Of a stretch of 64,000 nucleotides of DNA, positions 43,833 to 56,351 are shown in pieces. The translations under genes and the position numbers were made by a program. Under the pieces are notes generated by a model, which saw nothing but the letters and a program-made list of their open reading frames with translations, had not been told where the DNA came from and did not search any database. The first letter of the stretch is position 1, and the number at the start of each line of letters is the position of its first letter. Source of the stretch: Nemertoderma westbladi (taxonomy: Eukaryota; Xenacoelomorpha; Nemertodermatida; Nemertodermatidae); NCBI GenBank assembly GCA_032718475.1, contig JAUCBJ010001719.1:1-64000 (forward strand). Direction: 5' to 3'.

Positions 43833-46267
43833 TATCGGAACGAAGGTAATGCAAGCTAGTATGTCGTTCAGGATGACTCACTATCGGCACAAAGGTAATG
43901 CAAGCTAGTATGTCGCTGAGGGTGACTCACTATCGACACGAAGGTAATGCAAGCGAGTATGTCGTTGAGGCTGACTCACTATCGGCACTAAGGTAATGCA
44001 AGCTAGTATGTCGTTGAGGGTGACTCACTATCGGCACTAAGGTAATGCAAGCTAGTATGTCGTTTAGGGTGACTCATTATAGGCACGAAGGTAATGCAAG
44101 CGAGTATGTCGTTAAGGCTGACTCACTATCGGCACTAAGGTAATGCAAGCTAGTATGTCGTTGAGGGTGACTCATTATCGGCACGAAGGTAATGCAAGCT
44201 AGTATGTCGTTGAGGGTGACTCACTATCGGCACTAAGGTAATGCAAGCTAGTATGTCGTTCAGGGTGACTCATTATAGGCACGAAGGTAATGCAAGCTAG
44301 TATGTCGCTGAGGGTGACTCACTATCGACACGAAGGTAATGCAAGCGAGTATGTCGTTGAGGCTGACTCACTATCGGCACTAAGGTAATGCAAGCTAGTA
44401 TGTCGTTCAGGGTGACTCACTATCGGCACGAAAGTAATGCAAGCTAGTATGTCGTTCAGGGTGACTCATTATAGGCACGAAGGTAATGCAAGCTAGTATG
44501 TCGTTCAGGATGACTCACTATCGGCACAAAGGTAATGCAAGCTAGTATGTCGTTGAGGGTGACTCACTATCGGCACTAAGGTAATGCAAGCTAGTATGTC
44601 GCTGAGGGTGACTCACTATCGGCACGAAGGTAATGCAAGCGAGTATGTCGTTCAGGGTGACTCACTATCGGCACTAAGGTAATGCAAGCTAGTATGTCGT
44701 TCAGGGTGACTCACTATCGACACGAAGGTAATGCAAGCGAGTATGTCGTTGAGGCTGACTCACTATCGGCACTAAGGTAATGCAAGCTAGTATGTCGTTG
44801 AGGGTGACTCACTATCGGCACTAAGGTAATGCAAGCTAGTATGTCGCTGAGGGTGACTCACTATCGGCACGAAGGTAATGCAAGCGAGTATGTCGTTCAG
44901 GGTGACCCACTATCGGCACGAAGGTAATGCAAGCTAGTATGTCGTTGAGGCTGACTCACTATCGGCACTAAGGTAATGCAAGCTAGTATGTCGCTGAGGG
45001 TGACTCACTATCGGCGCTAAGGTAATGCAAGCTAGTATGTCGCTGAGGGTGACTCACTATCGGCACGAAGGTAATGCAAGCGAGTATGTCGTTCAGGATG
45101 ACTCACTATCGGCACTAAGGTAATGCAAGCTAGTATGTTGTTGAGGGTGACTCACTATCGGCACTAAGGTAATGCAAGCTAGTATGTCGCTGAGGGTGAC
45201 TCACTATCGGCACTAAGGTAATGCAAGCTAGTATGTCGCTGAGGGTGACTCATTATCGGCACTAAGGTAATGCAAGCTAGTATGTCGCTGAGGGTGACTC
45301 ACTATCGGCACGAAGGTAATGCAAGCGAGTATGTCGTTCAGGGTGACTCACTATCGGCACGAAGGTAATGCAAGCTAGTATGTCGTTGAGGGTGACTCAC
45401 TATCGGCACGAAGGTAATGCAAGCGAGTATGTCGTTGAGGGTGACTCACTATCAGCACTAAGGTAATGCAAGCTAGTATGTCGTTCAGGGTGACTCACTA
45501 TCGACACGAAGGTAATGCAAGCTAGTATGTCGTTGAGGGTGACTCACTATCGGCACGAAGGTAATGCAAGCGAGTATGTCGTTGAGGGTGACTCACTATC
45601 GGCACGAAGGTAATGCAAGCGAGTATGTCGTTGAGGGTGACTCACTATCGGCACTAAGGTAATGCAAGCTAGTATGTCATTGAGGGTGACTCACTATTGG
45701 CACGAAGATAACGCAAGCGAGTATGTCGTTGAGGGTGACTCACTATCGGCACTAAGGTAATGCAAGCTAGTATGTCGCTGAGGGTGACTCATTATAGGCA
45801 CGAAGGTAATGCAAGCTAGTATGTCGTTCATGGTGACTCATTATCGGCACGAAGGTAATGCAAGCTAGTATGTCGTTCAGGGTGACTCATTATCGGCATG
45901 AAGGTAATGCAAGCTAGTTTGTCGTTGAGGGTGACTCACTATCGGCACGAAGGTAATGCAAGCGAGTATGTCGTTGAGGGTGACTCACTATCGGCACGAA
46001 GGTAATGCAAGCTAGTATGTCGTTCAGGATGACTCACTATCGGCACGAAGGTAATGCAAGCGAGTATGTCGTTGAGGGTGACTCACTATTGGCATGAAGG
46101 TAATGCAAGCTAGTATGTCGTTCAGGATGACTCACTATCGGCACGAAGGTAATGCAAGCGAGTATGTCGTTGAGGGTGACTCATTCTCAGCACGAAGGTA
46201 ATGCAAGCGAGTATGTCGTTGAGGGTGACTCACTATCGACACGAAGGTAATGCAAGCGAGTATGTCA
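43793..46267 (+). repeat. 49-bp minisatellite, about 50 units
   Basis: The unit reads GGTAATGCAAGCTAGTATG, then TCGTTGAGGGTGACTCACTA, then TCGGCACTAA. Variants are GCGAGT/GCTAGT, TTGAGG/CTGAGG/TTCAGG and CACTAA/CACGAA. Nearly every unit has TGACTCA. There are no unique spacers, so it is not CRISPR-like. Confidence 0.97.
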
Positions 46268-47041
46268 TACTGGAACAGCTGTCAACTCGTCGTCACGAGA
46301 TGTTTGCGGTTCACCCCCTGTCCCTCCAGAGATTGATTCGCTAACTAGGAGATCCATGCAGGATCGAATCTCCTCGTACGTGTCGGGGATGATGAGCGAT
46401 TGAGGTTTCTTTGATCCCAGAACGTCCTCGATGTCCTCGAAGGTCGTAATCCTTATGTGTCAAGATTTTGCGGCCAGCTGTACGCTAATGTTGCCATTAC
46501 GTGAGCCACAGCCATATATGATACCATCCGCACGGATCTTCCTAAGGAAGTTTAGCAAACGCGAGCGATAAATCGTAAGATGGTCGCTAATCTGAACGCC
46601 TTTAGGAACATGTTTGATATTTGAAAATATTTCAGAACGCGGGGAATGGTACTTAAACTTAACAATAATTGGTGGTGGTCGTTTAGAACCAGGGCGTTGA
46701 GGGCCAAGTAGATGACAACCATCTACTGACTTCAATCCGTCGGAGACTTTTAGTGACCCCAAGATAGGTTCAATGATGTTTCGGACATCCTCACGTTTTC
46801 CTGTGGAACGAATTTCGATACCGTGTAGCAGAATGTTGCATCTGCGTCGATATTGGTGTTCAGAGTCATTGTTTAGGAAACTGGCTGTAAGGAATTGTTG
46901 GTGTTCGTTAATCTGCCTGCGTGTGCTTTCGCTTGCAGCTCTAGATATATCAATGCTGTGTTGCAGGTTCAGATAATTCGCCTCACTAGTTTTGCGTTGT
47001 TCAATTATTTCTCGGTAAACCGCGTCAAGTGTTATAGACAT
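46264..47041 (-). pseudogene. L1-type ORF1 protein (coiled coil plus RRM-like), with internal TGA
   Basis: Starts at ATG 47041 on the minus strand. An N-terminal helical, heptad-like region (about residues 1-60) is followed by an RRRCNILLHGIE motif, a DGCHLLGP-type motif, and PPPIIVKFKYHSPRSEI. These are typical of ORF1p/Transposase_22-like RNA-binding proteins of non-LTR elements. TGA at 46460-46462 ends the main ORF at residue 193. The same frame then stays open for about 65 codons to the edge of the minisatellite, so the TGA is probably a nonsense change. ORF1 binds element RNA and acts as a chaperone in related elements. Confidence 0.7.
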
Positions 47042-47629
47042 AGTTGAATATCGATATCAACTGGAGCCAGGGCCTGGCATTGTAGGACCGCGGTCAGTAT
47101 GTAAAATGTATGTTGGTTGCAGTAGGTAGGCCTACGGCAGTAACAGTGCTACATAGTGCTCAGTTAATCAGCGGAAGCCAGCGGAAGTTAATACACTAAT
47201 AATTTTCGATTCCGGTTTTAGGGCTTTTGGTATAACCATCGTCGAAAGCTCCATTTTAAAACGTGCTCTCCTGATCCTCTTTGATTAGATGATAGTTTCA
47301 CGATCGTCGATCTTTAGGGGAAGACAAGTTGATGGAAGGGGTAAAGGTTTGATGGGCAACCCGGAAAACCGGCGCCAACGCAAATTACGGTACTTAAAAT
47401 ATAGCTCTATACAGCAGAATTAGCCTTCAGTAGTTCAACTGGTATGTATGTGTTGGATTACACTCCTGTTGCATGATGACAGACATTCATTTGTAAATAG
47501 GATCCAAACGTATAGTTTGTCCTACGTAGTCACGTTTTGATTGCCCAACGCCGATACGTTTCTATATGTGCTATTATATCGAACCGTGTAGGTTGTCCAG
47601 TGGCGTCACGTTTCGTTTACCAAACACTG
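47042..47629. other. Non-coding stretch before BEL insertion
   Basis: No gene recognised. The last five bases, CACTG (47625-47629), are the left target-site duplication of the BEL element. Confidence 0.55.
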
Positions 47630-48780
47630 TGTAAAAGCTTTTGTGGGATATAACTGGCCCTTTTGCTTCGCAATCCAGTTTCCCTTAATGCGCTCAAATA
47701 CTCTAAAGAAAAACTCCCTAACTCAAATGATGCAAGCTACCGGCTGATTGGCTGATTTGCTGTATGTATGGCCTCTTTGTTCTGTTCGATCAACCAACCA
47801 GAGCAAGGTCAACCAAGCAGAGTGATTCATCCTGTGTGTTGGCCAAGGGCTGCAAAAACCCGAATAGTTCAGCATTTAGACATTCGTGGAATCTGTGGAA
47901 TATGGAGCTCTGCCAATGAGAGCTTTTCCTCTTTGTGCTGAAAGCTACCTGCAACAGCTCACAGGGTTCAGTGTGTTGGTTTTTCCAGAGCCTAGAACAT
48001 CGGCTATGGAGTTATTCTGAATTATTCCAACATTAGAACGACTTTAATTATAAGAACACATAACTGTTACCGTACGGTACCTACTGCTGTATTGCACATT
48101 ATTTACTGCGATTTACTGTTTGTTATTAATTGTATCAGTTGTTTACATATTGTTATTTGGAGAATAACGATAAACGATCAGAAACCCCGATCTTCTTGAT
48201 ACACTAAGGTTAGAGAGACCGGTTACATATAGCAATTGCGACTTATATTATCGTGGTTTGTAGTGAATTGAATGCTATTTTATAGGCCCTACAAATGTCG
48301 GTTGCTATTCTCTTTATATATGATTAAAATCAGTGACTATCGGCAATTCAGTGTGCAGCGGTGTGCAATAGTCTGTATGTGCTTGTCCGTGTAACAAAGC
48401 ATCTCCTAAAGAATGCACCTTATGTGTAACTTATAATCCATTCCGTTGTGTTTAGTGTAAGCCATAGCTCTGTTTATATAGATAGAGCGCCACGTCCTAA
48501 AGGAACTGCTAATATTTCCCGAAAGTGAATGATATTTGTCAGAGATTATATATTAACGATCAATCGAATAGTACGGTAGGCCTGCACCGCAATCAAATTA
48601 AAGCATCCGAATCCAGTCTCCCGGGTATATCCAGCGGGTGAATGGTCGCGCATAGACTGGCTTCGGCTAATGTTGGATTTATTTGTGTCAAATACTTGTC
48701 ATAGGCTAAAGTCGATTTATAACCTAGAAGACATATAGATTTGGTGGGTTAAACTGCCAAAGGTCTTAAAAGCGCAAACA
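47630..48780 (+). repeat. 5' LTR, BEL family 2 copy 2
   Basis: TGTAAAAGC at the start, GCGCAAACA at the end. Same length as the 3' LTR and about 99.4% identical by eye. Confidence 0.95.
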
Positions 48781-51063
48781 GTAACAGTTATAATTCTGAT
48801 TGCAGTGTAGGCAATAAATACAGTTTACTATTGTTCTGATAAGAACAATAACGGTTATTGCTTCTTTATTGCCGTAAGCAATAAAGCTGAAGTACCGGTC
48901 GACCGGTAACCTGTAGGCCTAACTACCTAACCACCGGAACCGGTACTTACAGCAGTATACTGGTAGGTACATCAGTATTATTTCGATTGTGATATATTGT
49001 GTATATTGTAGGCTGTTAGGGGATTAGGGATTGATCACCCCTTATTCCTTTGCATGATTTACTTATTTCTGTCAGTTTTATTTACTAGTAGGCTAATATT
49101 GAGCAGAAGACGTGTAAGCCTGCTCAGATCGTACAGATAATTTGTAGGCTGGACTGTTGTCTGACTGTTGATAGGTCTGAACGGATTGCAGTGCATGTAG
49201 AGTGTATGTCCGATAAAGTGCCGGTTAGGAACGTAGGGGCAGCTAGAGCTGTAAGGTAAACCCCCCCCCCCCCCCGAAAGAATAAGTCGTACTACTAGGT
49301 TAGAACGCATACTAACTAACCATTTCGGAGTCTGCATGTCCTGTAGTTTATTTAGGCTTGATAGTAGTCTGCCAGCGTTTGGTCTGTACTTTGTTTGTAT
49401 AATCTGTACAGGTACCGTAATATTTCTCATTCAGATAATTTATAGGCTAGATTGTTGTCTGGCTGTTGTTAGGTCTTACGAGATTGTGGTGTGTGTAGAG
49501 TGTATGTCCGATAAAGTGCCGGTTAGGAAAGTAGGGGCATCTAGAGCTGTAAGGTAAATCCCCCCCCCCCCCCCCCCCGAAAGAATAAGTCGTACTACTC
49601 GGTTAGAACGCATACTAACTAACCATTTCGGAGTCTGCACATACTGTAGTTTATTTGGGCTTGATAGTAGTCTGCCAGCGTTTGGTTTGTATTTTGTTTG
49701 AGTAGTTTGTACGGGTAGCGTAATATTTATTATTCAGAGTTTATGCGATTATTCGCAACATTCATAACCCCAAGTTTATTCCTACAGTAATTGTGCTTGT
49801 TATACATACCGTTATAGTTAAATTAACCCCGGTACTACATCAGGGCTGCTTGGCATAGGTAAAGACTGGTGATTTTGTGCCCCGGTCACTCCAGCAGATG
49901 CCATGGTTCTTTTAGCTGTTCAAGTATTTTTAACTACTGATAATTTGTTGTACAAGTACTTGTACCTAATTTAGGGTTTAGTGTACAGTGCTTTCCGAAG
50001 GTAATTAGCGTGTAGGCAGTATATTTGTGTTGTAAAGTGGTTAATAGGCACGTTGGTTCTGGTAGACCGCGGTAATTAACTTCTAGGTAGGAACACTCCG
50101 TGATACATAACCTAGTACTTATAGCGATACGGCTATAAGTCGTCAGACGGTGGTATTTTTCCTATCTGGACAACGCAGTATATTTACTACTACTTATTAT
50201 TTTCAAATGCCATAGTACTCTGTCCGTTGTAATAACCAGATAATCTAACCCTTTGTTAGGCTGGTTTGTAGACTTCTTGTAAAATTACCCTAAAAATTCG
50301 TACGTGTAATTTTTGTGTTTATTTAGAGATTGTAATCTCACCCCGAATTGTATGTAATTTGTAGTATTAAGTAACTTAGGTAAATTAGAATTATTTGTTT
50401 TAGTGTCCAACAAGTAGCACTTCACTGAGAGCACACAGCTTCTGTGTGGTGACTCTTTCCCAGAAATAATAACATTTATTTCAAATATTGACAAAAACCC
50501 ATTAAAACGGGTATATATATTATAAATCAACTCAAACGATTTATAAATAGTAGGCCTGCCATACAACAACTAGGTCTCAATATCAGTTGGACTACTGCTC
50601 AAATAACGGTAATAAAGTAAGTTAAAGTAACCAAGTAACCCCTAAAATTCAGAAATTCAATTATTCTAAAATAATTGATATACCGGTATTTACAATAGGC
50701 TTATTATATTTATTTCTATAAATTTAGGCGGCAATTATTCCGGTATTCTGTAATTAATTCTAGTCCATAATTATACTTATATATACTATAAGTGTAAGCT
50801 GTATACCGGTATTCACGATAGGCCTATTATATATTTATATATATTTGTGCTGAAATTACATACCGGTATTCTGTGACAAACCTAGTCTGTAATAATACTT
50901 ATATATATTGTAAGTGTATACCGGTATTCTAATATATTATATATATATCACGTTACACTGAGTAACAGTATCGGTAATTAATTACTAGGCTAACAGTGAT
51001 ACTGAATTACTAGACTTGCTTAAACTGTAATATAGCAGTAGGCATTCAACTGTACAAACAAAC
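48781..51063 (+). other. 5' leader, BEL family 2 copy 2
   Basis: No ORF that I support. A roughly 298-bp tandem duplication starts near 49130; both halves contain CGATAAAGTGCCGGTTAGGA and long C runs (15 C at 49261, 19 C at 49560). Near 50685-50950 a roughly 120-130-bp unit with ATACCGGTATT repeats two to three times. Much of this leader matches 62331-64000. No convincing tRNA primer site was identified just after the LTR. Confidence 0.7.
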
Positions 51064-52846
51064 ATGTCTGACTCAAAACGGGCACTGTCAGATAGTCTTT
51101 TGAAAGGTGTTAGAATGAGTCTTCGACTTGGACAGTGTCTTGAAAGGATAGAAGACGGAAAAGAAGGGGAAAGAAAAGTAGCAGCGGCAGAAGCGGAAAG
51201 AAAAGCGGCAGAGGCAGTGGCAGAAGCAGAACAGAAGGCGTCTGAAGCGACTACCCAACTAGAGATTGAAAGCCTTCAGGCGAAACAAGATTACTTGAAA
51301 AAACAAACCAGAAGACAGGGATTTGCCCCCTCCGATGAGGGTGATGTAAGAGATCCTGAAAGTGGAGGTAATAAATCTCGTTCAAGCGGACGTAGAAGAA
51401 CGCCACACCGTCGGAGGTTGTCTGATTTCCCTCTTGGGGTGAGAGGGCGAATCTTGTATCATTCATTAGGTAATCTTGAACCCACAGACCAAATTATTAC
51501 AGTAGAAAGACTCCCTACTATAGTAGATGAGCCTGAAATAATTAGGGAGGTGGAGGTTGTCTGATTTCCCTCTTGGGGTGAGAGGGCGAATCTTGTATCA
51601 TTCATTAGGTAATCTTGAACCCACAGACCAAATTATTACAGTAGAAAGACTCCCTACTATAGTAGATAAGCCTGAAATAATTAGGCCTGTTCTCGAAGCC
51701 ACCCCTTCGGTGATAGAGACACCTGTACTCCCAGAACCTACCTCTAAATTCCCTTTGCACAGCACGAAACTACCTGTGCCCAGTAGGACTGTTCCCGAGT
51801 CCGAACCCATCCCGGACGCCGAGCGAGATATCAAGAATTTATCGCCCGTCGTCTCTCGCTTGCCCGCTACTACGTTGGCGACTCCCGCTTCGGCGGTCGA
51901 GTGGGTAGCTGAGGGACGACGGGCGATGGGTCTCCTGCTCGGGCAGCTGAGGGAACATTGTAAATGTTCCTCCCAGCAGGTCCGGGAGTTGGAAGGGACT
52001 GTTCAGCAGTTAAAGGGAGCAGTAAGAGAGGGTAGGTTAGCGTTGCAAGAAGTGCAGCAGAGTATCGCGTCAGAACGTGATAAGTTAGTAAATTTACAAA
52101 AGGGTATACCACCACCCTCTGTAACAATGTGTCAACCTGTTAGGTCTGAAGTATTTCATGCGCAAGGTGTGGAGCCTACACGCATCTATACTGCTAGTGA
52201 AGTAGAAACTCCTATAGTAAACCCTATTAAGGGTAATTATAAACCTGTTGACAGTGATATTCCATATAGACTTGATAATAATCCGCGAAATTTATATACC
52301 GATAACTCGATATTAAATAATACGATGGCCCAAGAAAGTTTTACGCGTCAAATGGCTAGAACCGAAGCCCGTCAAGCGGTAAAGATGGGAGAGATCGTCA
52401 AGTTCAATGGAGATGAGATGAAATGGTTACCTTTTAATGAATATTACAAAGATAACATACATAACTCCGTGTTATCTAACGGAGAAAAGCTTAGATTCCT
52501 CATCGAGTGCTTGGAAGGATCTCCCAAGTTAATGGCGTTAAAGTTTATTGGACATCCAGATGGATTAAGACAAGTTTGGGATACATTAAACATCAGGTAT
52601 GGTAATAGGAATAACATAGCTAGGTATTTGTATGCAAGATTAATGGCGCCCCGAAAGTTTCTTAGCAGCGGGATTATAGAGTTTTCCGACGAGATTCAGG
52701 AGATCTGTAGACAGCTAGATTGGTTAGGTAAGTCTCGTGAATACCAGAATTCTATGGTTGTAGGAGCCTTAGCATCTACTTTGCCCAAGGGTGGAGTAGG
52801 TATACGCTGGGACAAGAAAGTGTTATATATGATGGAACAACAATGA
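51064..52846 (+). pseudogene. gag, BEL family 2 copy 2
   Basis: ATG at 51064. The N-terminus is basic with an Ala/Glu/Lys heptad region (AERKAAEAVAEAEQKASEA), a likely coiled coil, followed by a basic patch (SSGRRRTPHRRR). A 139-bp tandem duplication (51413-51551 and 51552-51690) shifts the frame; the second copy continues at 51557. After a Pro/Ser-rich stretch and a second helical region comes the DUF1759-like Gag core (FNGDEMKWLPFNEYY onward, from about 52400). TGA at 52844-52846 replaces a CGA present in copy 1. Copy 1 starts only at the internal Met matching 52325. Confidence 0.82.
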
Positions 52847-54707
52847 AGAGACCCTACCATGGCTGATCTCATGTCATTCTTAGATGGAGAGGTAAAATTA
52901 CAGCTTCTAAAACAGTCCAGAGAGAAGACACCGGAAAATAAGGTAAGTGAGAAACCCGTTTCTAGGAGAAAGGTAATACCAGTGTGTTATACAGACGACG
53001 GCGAAAGCCAGGCTTCTCAAGAGGAAGACAGCGGGAAAGACACTGAAAGATCTTACTATGACAACACAACGCCTAAGGACGTAAGTAAATTCAAGTCTCG
53101 AACCAATGACAGGAGAGAACAGGTAAGAAAAACTCCTCCCACGTCTCCTAAAAGAATTCACGGAAGAAAGCCCGAGGAAAGAACGAGCGTGCACCACACA
53201 GCACATGTTAAAGTAAGTAACATCAAGCCCAAATGTGTGTTGTGCGACGGGCCCCACCGTTTAAATGTGTGTAATGAATTCCTAAAGAAATCATTAAAGG
53301 ATAGACGTGAAGTCATGTGGGATAAGCGGTTGTGTTATAATTGTCTCAGACGAGGACACCAATGGCGAACCTGTTACTCCGACGCAAGGTGTGCGAAGTG
53401 CGGCGCGAAACATCATATTTTGTTGCACAGCGAATTCGAAAGAAACAGCCTGAGTCAGGTAAGTGAGTCCGAACTACATGTCCAATTCAGTGATGTGAAC
53501 GACACTGACCAAAGTTCTGAGATGGAAGGATTCTATACGGACGAATTCTCCGACCAAAGTTCTGAAATGGAAGGATTCTATACGGACGAATTCTCAGACG
53601 AAAACGAATCCTGTTACTTAATAAATTCCGCAGTGTATCGAGCACTTACGTATGAGAAGGAAACCGACAGTGAGCTCCCCCTAACTACTTCTGATCGACA
53701 ACCATCTTGGAAAGCGCCAACTTCCAATGTAGGAATCCGAGAATTTCCTGTAGTACAGTTAAGGGTCCACGGACCTAAAAGGAGTTATATAGTGAATGCC
53801 CTCCTTGACTCCGGTAGCACAGGAACATTCATCGACAAAGAACTAGCCGAGGACATCTTTGCTGGACAACCCAAGTTCCGAACTAAGTTAAACATGTCAG
53901 GAATTATGCAGGTTTGAAAATCTACATTAATAGCGGATTATTATGTAGGTGCGTTGTCCACCCCCCAGGATGGACTAGGAGAACACAGCATAAGGTCAGT
54001 AAAAATGGTGGCGATAAAGAACTTCGCTACCAGCCAAGTAGAACCTTATAACTGGGATGAGGACGATTCCACCCAGCAGCTTAATATACCTAGATTCAAC
54101 ACAGATTACCCTGGAGTGCAAATACTCATCGGCCAAAATGCGCATGAGGCGCTTGAGACATTGGAGAAACGGCCTGCTCAACCGCAACCGCTACAAGCCT
54201 ATGCGGGAAGAACTAGAGTAGGTTGGTACCTTACTGGCCCTTCCCGTAGAACTCTCATAGAAAGGTCACCAAAAGAACGGGTATACCAAGTAAGCGAATG
54301 GGAAGCGGAGAGCAGTGAGGTAGACGACCCAACTGAGGGAACACCATACTCCTCAGATAATGACGATATTAACTCCAATGTAGATCAATGGAGACATTGC
54401 CCCGAGACGATTAATCTAGCCGGCATCGCTTACAGAGGAGCAACTCCTTAAGAACTGACAGATACTCCAGACCAGTTAGGTGGACCCGACTTCCTAAATA
54501 AAGAAGATGAATGGCCTCCTCATCTTACCCCGGCGAAGATTAGACAGGCCAAGGGAGCGGAGAAAGTAACACAACCACTCAATCGCCCAGCTGGTCGTTT
54601 ATGTTTACTGGAAAGAGACCGAAAACTGTCCGGAAACTATGGAAGGCAAGATACTCTTCCCACGACCACCTCCCTAATCCAACAAATATCTAGGGACACC
54701 ATAACGT
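52847..54707 (+). pseudogene. Zinc knuckles, protease and fused pol remnants, BEL family 2 copy 2
   Basis: Same frame as gag after the TGA. Zinc-binding motifs follow one another at about 53230-53430: CVLCDGPHRLNVC, CYNCLRRGHQWRTC (CCHC) and CAKCGAKHH. A 15-codon duplication (DQSSEMEGFYTDEFS twice) lies at about 53505-53595. The protease shows ALLDSGSTGTFID near 53800. TGA at 53915-53917 replaces TGG, and TAA at 54449-54451 replaces CAA of copy 1. At about 54375 the sequence jumps to the end of RNase H (VDQWRHCPETINLAGIA), and at about 54567 to the end of integrase (LNRPAGRLCLLERDRKLSGN). No polymerase or integrase activity can be encoded. Confidence 0.85.
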
Positions 54708-55260
54708 AACAACATACGGAGTGGGTGTGTGACTATATTATTTTATATTTATTTTTATTATTTTATATTATGTATGTATTATTGTGTAATTTTATTATAA
54801 TCGTTTTCTTTAATTTCATTTAGTAGAATGTTATTTTAGCGATTATTTAGTAGATTAGTGCAATATATTAGCGTTTATTACTTAATTACCTGTATATTAT
54901 ATATTTAGTGCGACGGCGAGAAATAATTCTTTTTCTCATTCCTTACTGTCCGTATTACATTATAAATACGTGACTACAGTAAGATGAAATCTCCGTACTT
55001 ATTAAAGTACAATAAAGCTCCTACTATATTTAAGTATTATTGGTAGGCAGAGTATTAGGAATGCAAAGTTCAGATCCTCGTGTCTCGGCTAAACCAAGCT
55101 CTGGGTAGACCTTGGAAACGACTTGCCTCTTCACACTGACATTGCTTCGTGCGATATTGCTCTCATACCGTATATTAAATAATACATATAGTAGCGTGAT
55201 GTCCCTTTAACAGTAGCGTAAAACGCAAAATAAATCTGTTAAACCCTTTGACCATCTGCA

Positions 55261-55366
55261 ATTCTAGTCGATTAAGATATCGCGGCACCCACCGATATAC
55301 TTGAAAGACAAAATTCTAGAATCAGTGGTTAACGTCCCCAGACAAGTTCTGGAATAAACTGGTGCC
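55261..55366 (+). ncRNA. Predicted pseudoknot RNA element, copy 2 repeat 1
   Basis: ATTCTAG (55261-55267) with CTAGAAT (55316-55322). The inner ATATCG/CGATAT hairpin has loop GGCACC (55284-55289), which is fully complementary to GGTGCC (55361-55366). The CCAGA/TCTGG hairpin is kept although its loop changed to CAAGT. Confidence 0.55.
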
Positions 55367-55424
55367 CATCCTAAATATTAATTATTAATATTTACAAAAT
55401 CTGTCAAATTTTAGATCCTTTAAA

Positions 55425-55530
55425 ATTCTAGTCGATTAAGATATCGTAGCACTTACCGATACTCTTAAAAGGACACATCCCTAGAATCAAGGATCCCAGT
55501 CCCCAGACTTGTTCTGGAATAAAATTGTGT
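55425..55530 (+). ncRNA. Predicted pseudoknot RNA element, copy 2 repeat 2
   Basis: ATTCTAG (55425-55431) with CTAGAAT (55481-55487), TATCG/CGATA, and CCAGA/TCTGG with loop CTTGT. The pseudoknot here is GCAC against GTGT (55527-55530), including a G-U pair. Confidence 0.5.
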
Positions 55531-56351
55531 CTGTTTAATATTAAATAATAAAATTACGGGAATAAATTTAAATTCATCTTTTAATGAATTTGATAAATTG
55601 TTATTTTATACAATTTATAATATTCCCAAAATCCCATTAATTAATAGATCATGGGAGCGGAGATTCACCTATTAAGTGTATTAGTGCGCGAGAATCTCCA
55701 ATATAGAGTCAATAGCCGATAAAATTCATAAAATCATATATAAAGATGATATTGACCATTAAAGACTTACTATTAAATAGCATCCCAGATCTGTATGCAT
55801 GGGAATTACCCTAATTCTACCGCTAGCTTTCCATAATGTCACCATAGCAACAACCACGCTAGAATTAGAAGCGAGTTAACAGAACAATAAAAAGCTTGCT
55901 CATTGACTAGCATACGGAATAAATAGCACACCGCTAGTATCCAAGGATACATAATAACAACATGACATTCTGGAAGGCACTTGACTAACGGACAAATGAC
56001 CCGAATGTGTGATAGAATGTGTACCATTTGTGACAGTTACGTGGAATTTGTGCGTTTGTAGGTGAATGTTACTACTAAGGTGTGTTTACAGTAGCGATTC
56101 GCAATTGTGAAAGTAGCCCTAACTCTCCAGTAAGAACCTGAAGTATATCTAAGCCTTTGGGACGGACAGTGGAGTGACTCGTGCTGGTTGTTGTAGTCGT
56201 TGTGCAGCTACGAAGTTGGCGATAGGCACATCGGCGAAAGTACACCAGCGCTGAGGATCTCGCACTGTCCGGGGGCAGAGAGGGGTAGGCAGCGACACCC
56301 GCTCGCCTAAATATAAACTCATTATAATATGGATAAACTTATATAGCAGAT

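Larger units (their letters stand above)
54708..56351 (+). other. pol-ORF3 spacer, BEL family 2 copy 2
   Basis: Parallel to 12615-14342, with the same order of structured elements, the internal TGGGAGCGG (55652-55660) and the GGAGATTC/GAATCTCC inverted repeat. ATATAGCAG again precedes the ORF3 ATG. Confidence 0.78.

Noticed and set aside
43793-46267. CRISPR-like array
   Set aside because: Units are contiguous 49-bp repeats with no unique spacers, in a eukaryotic sequence.
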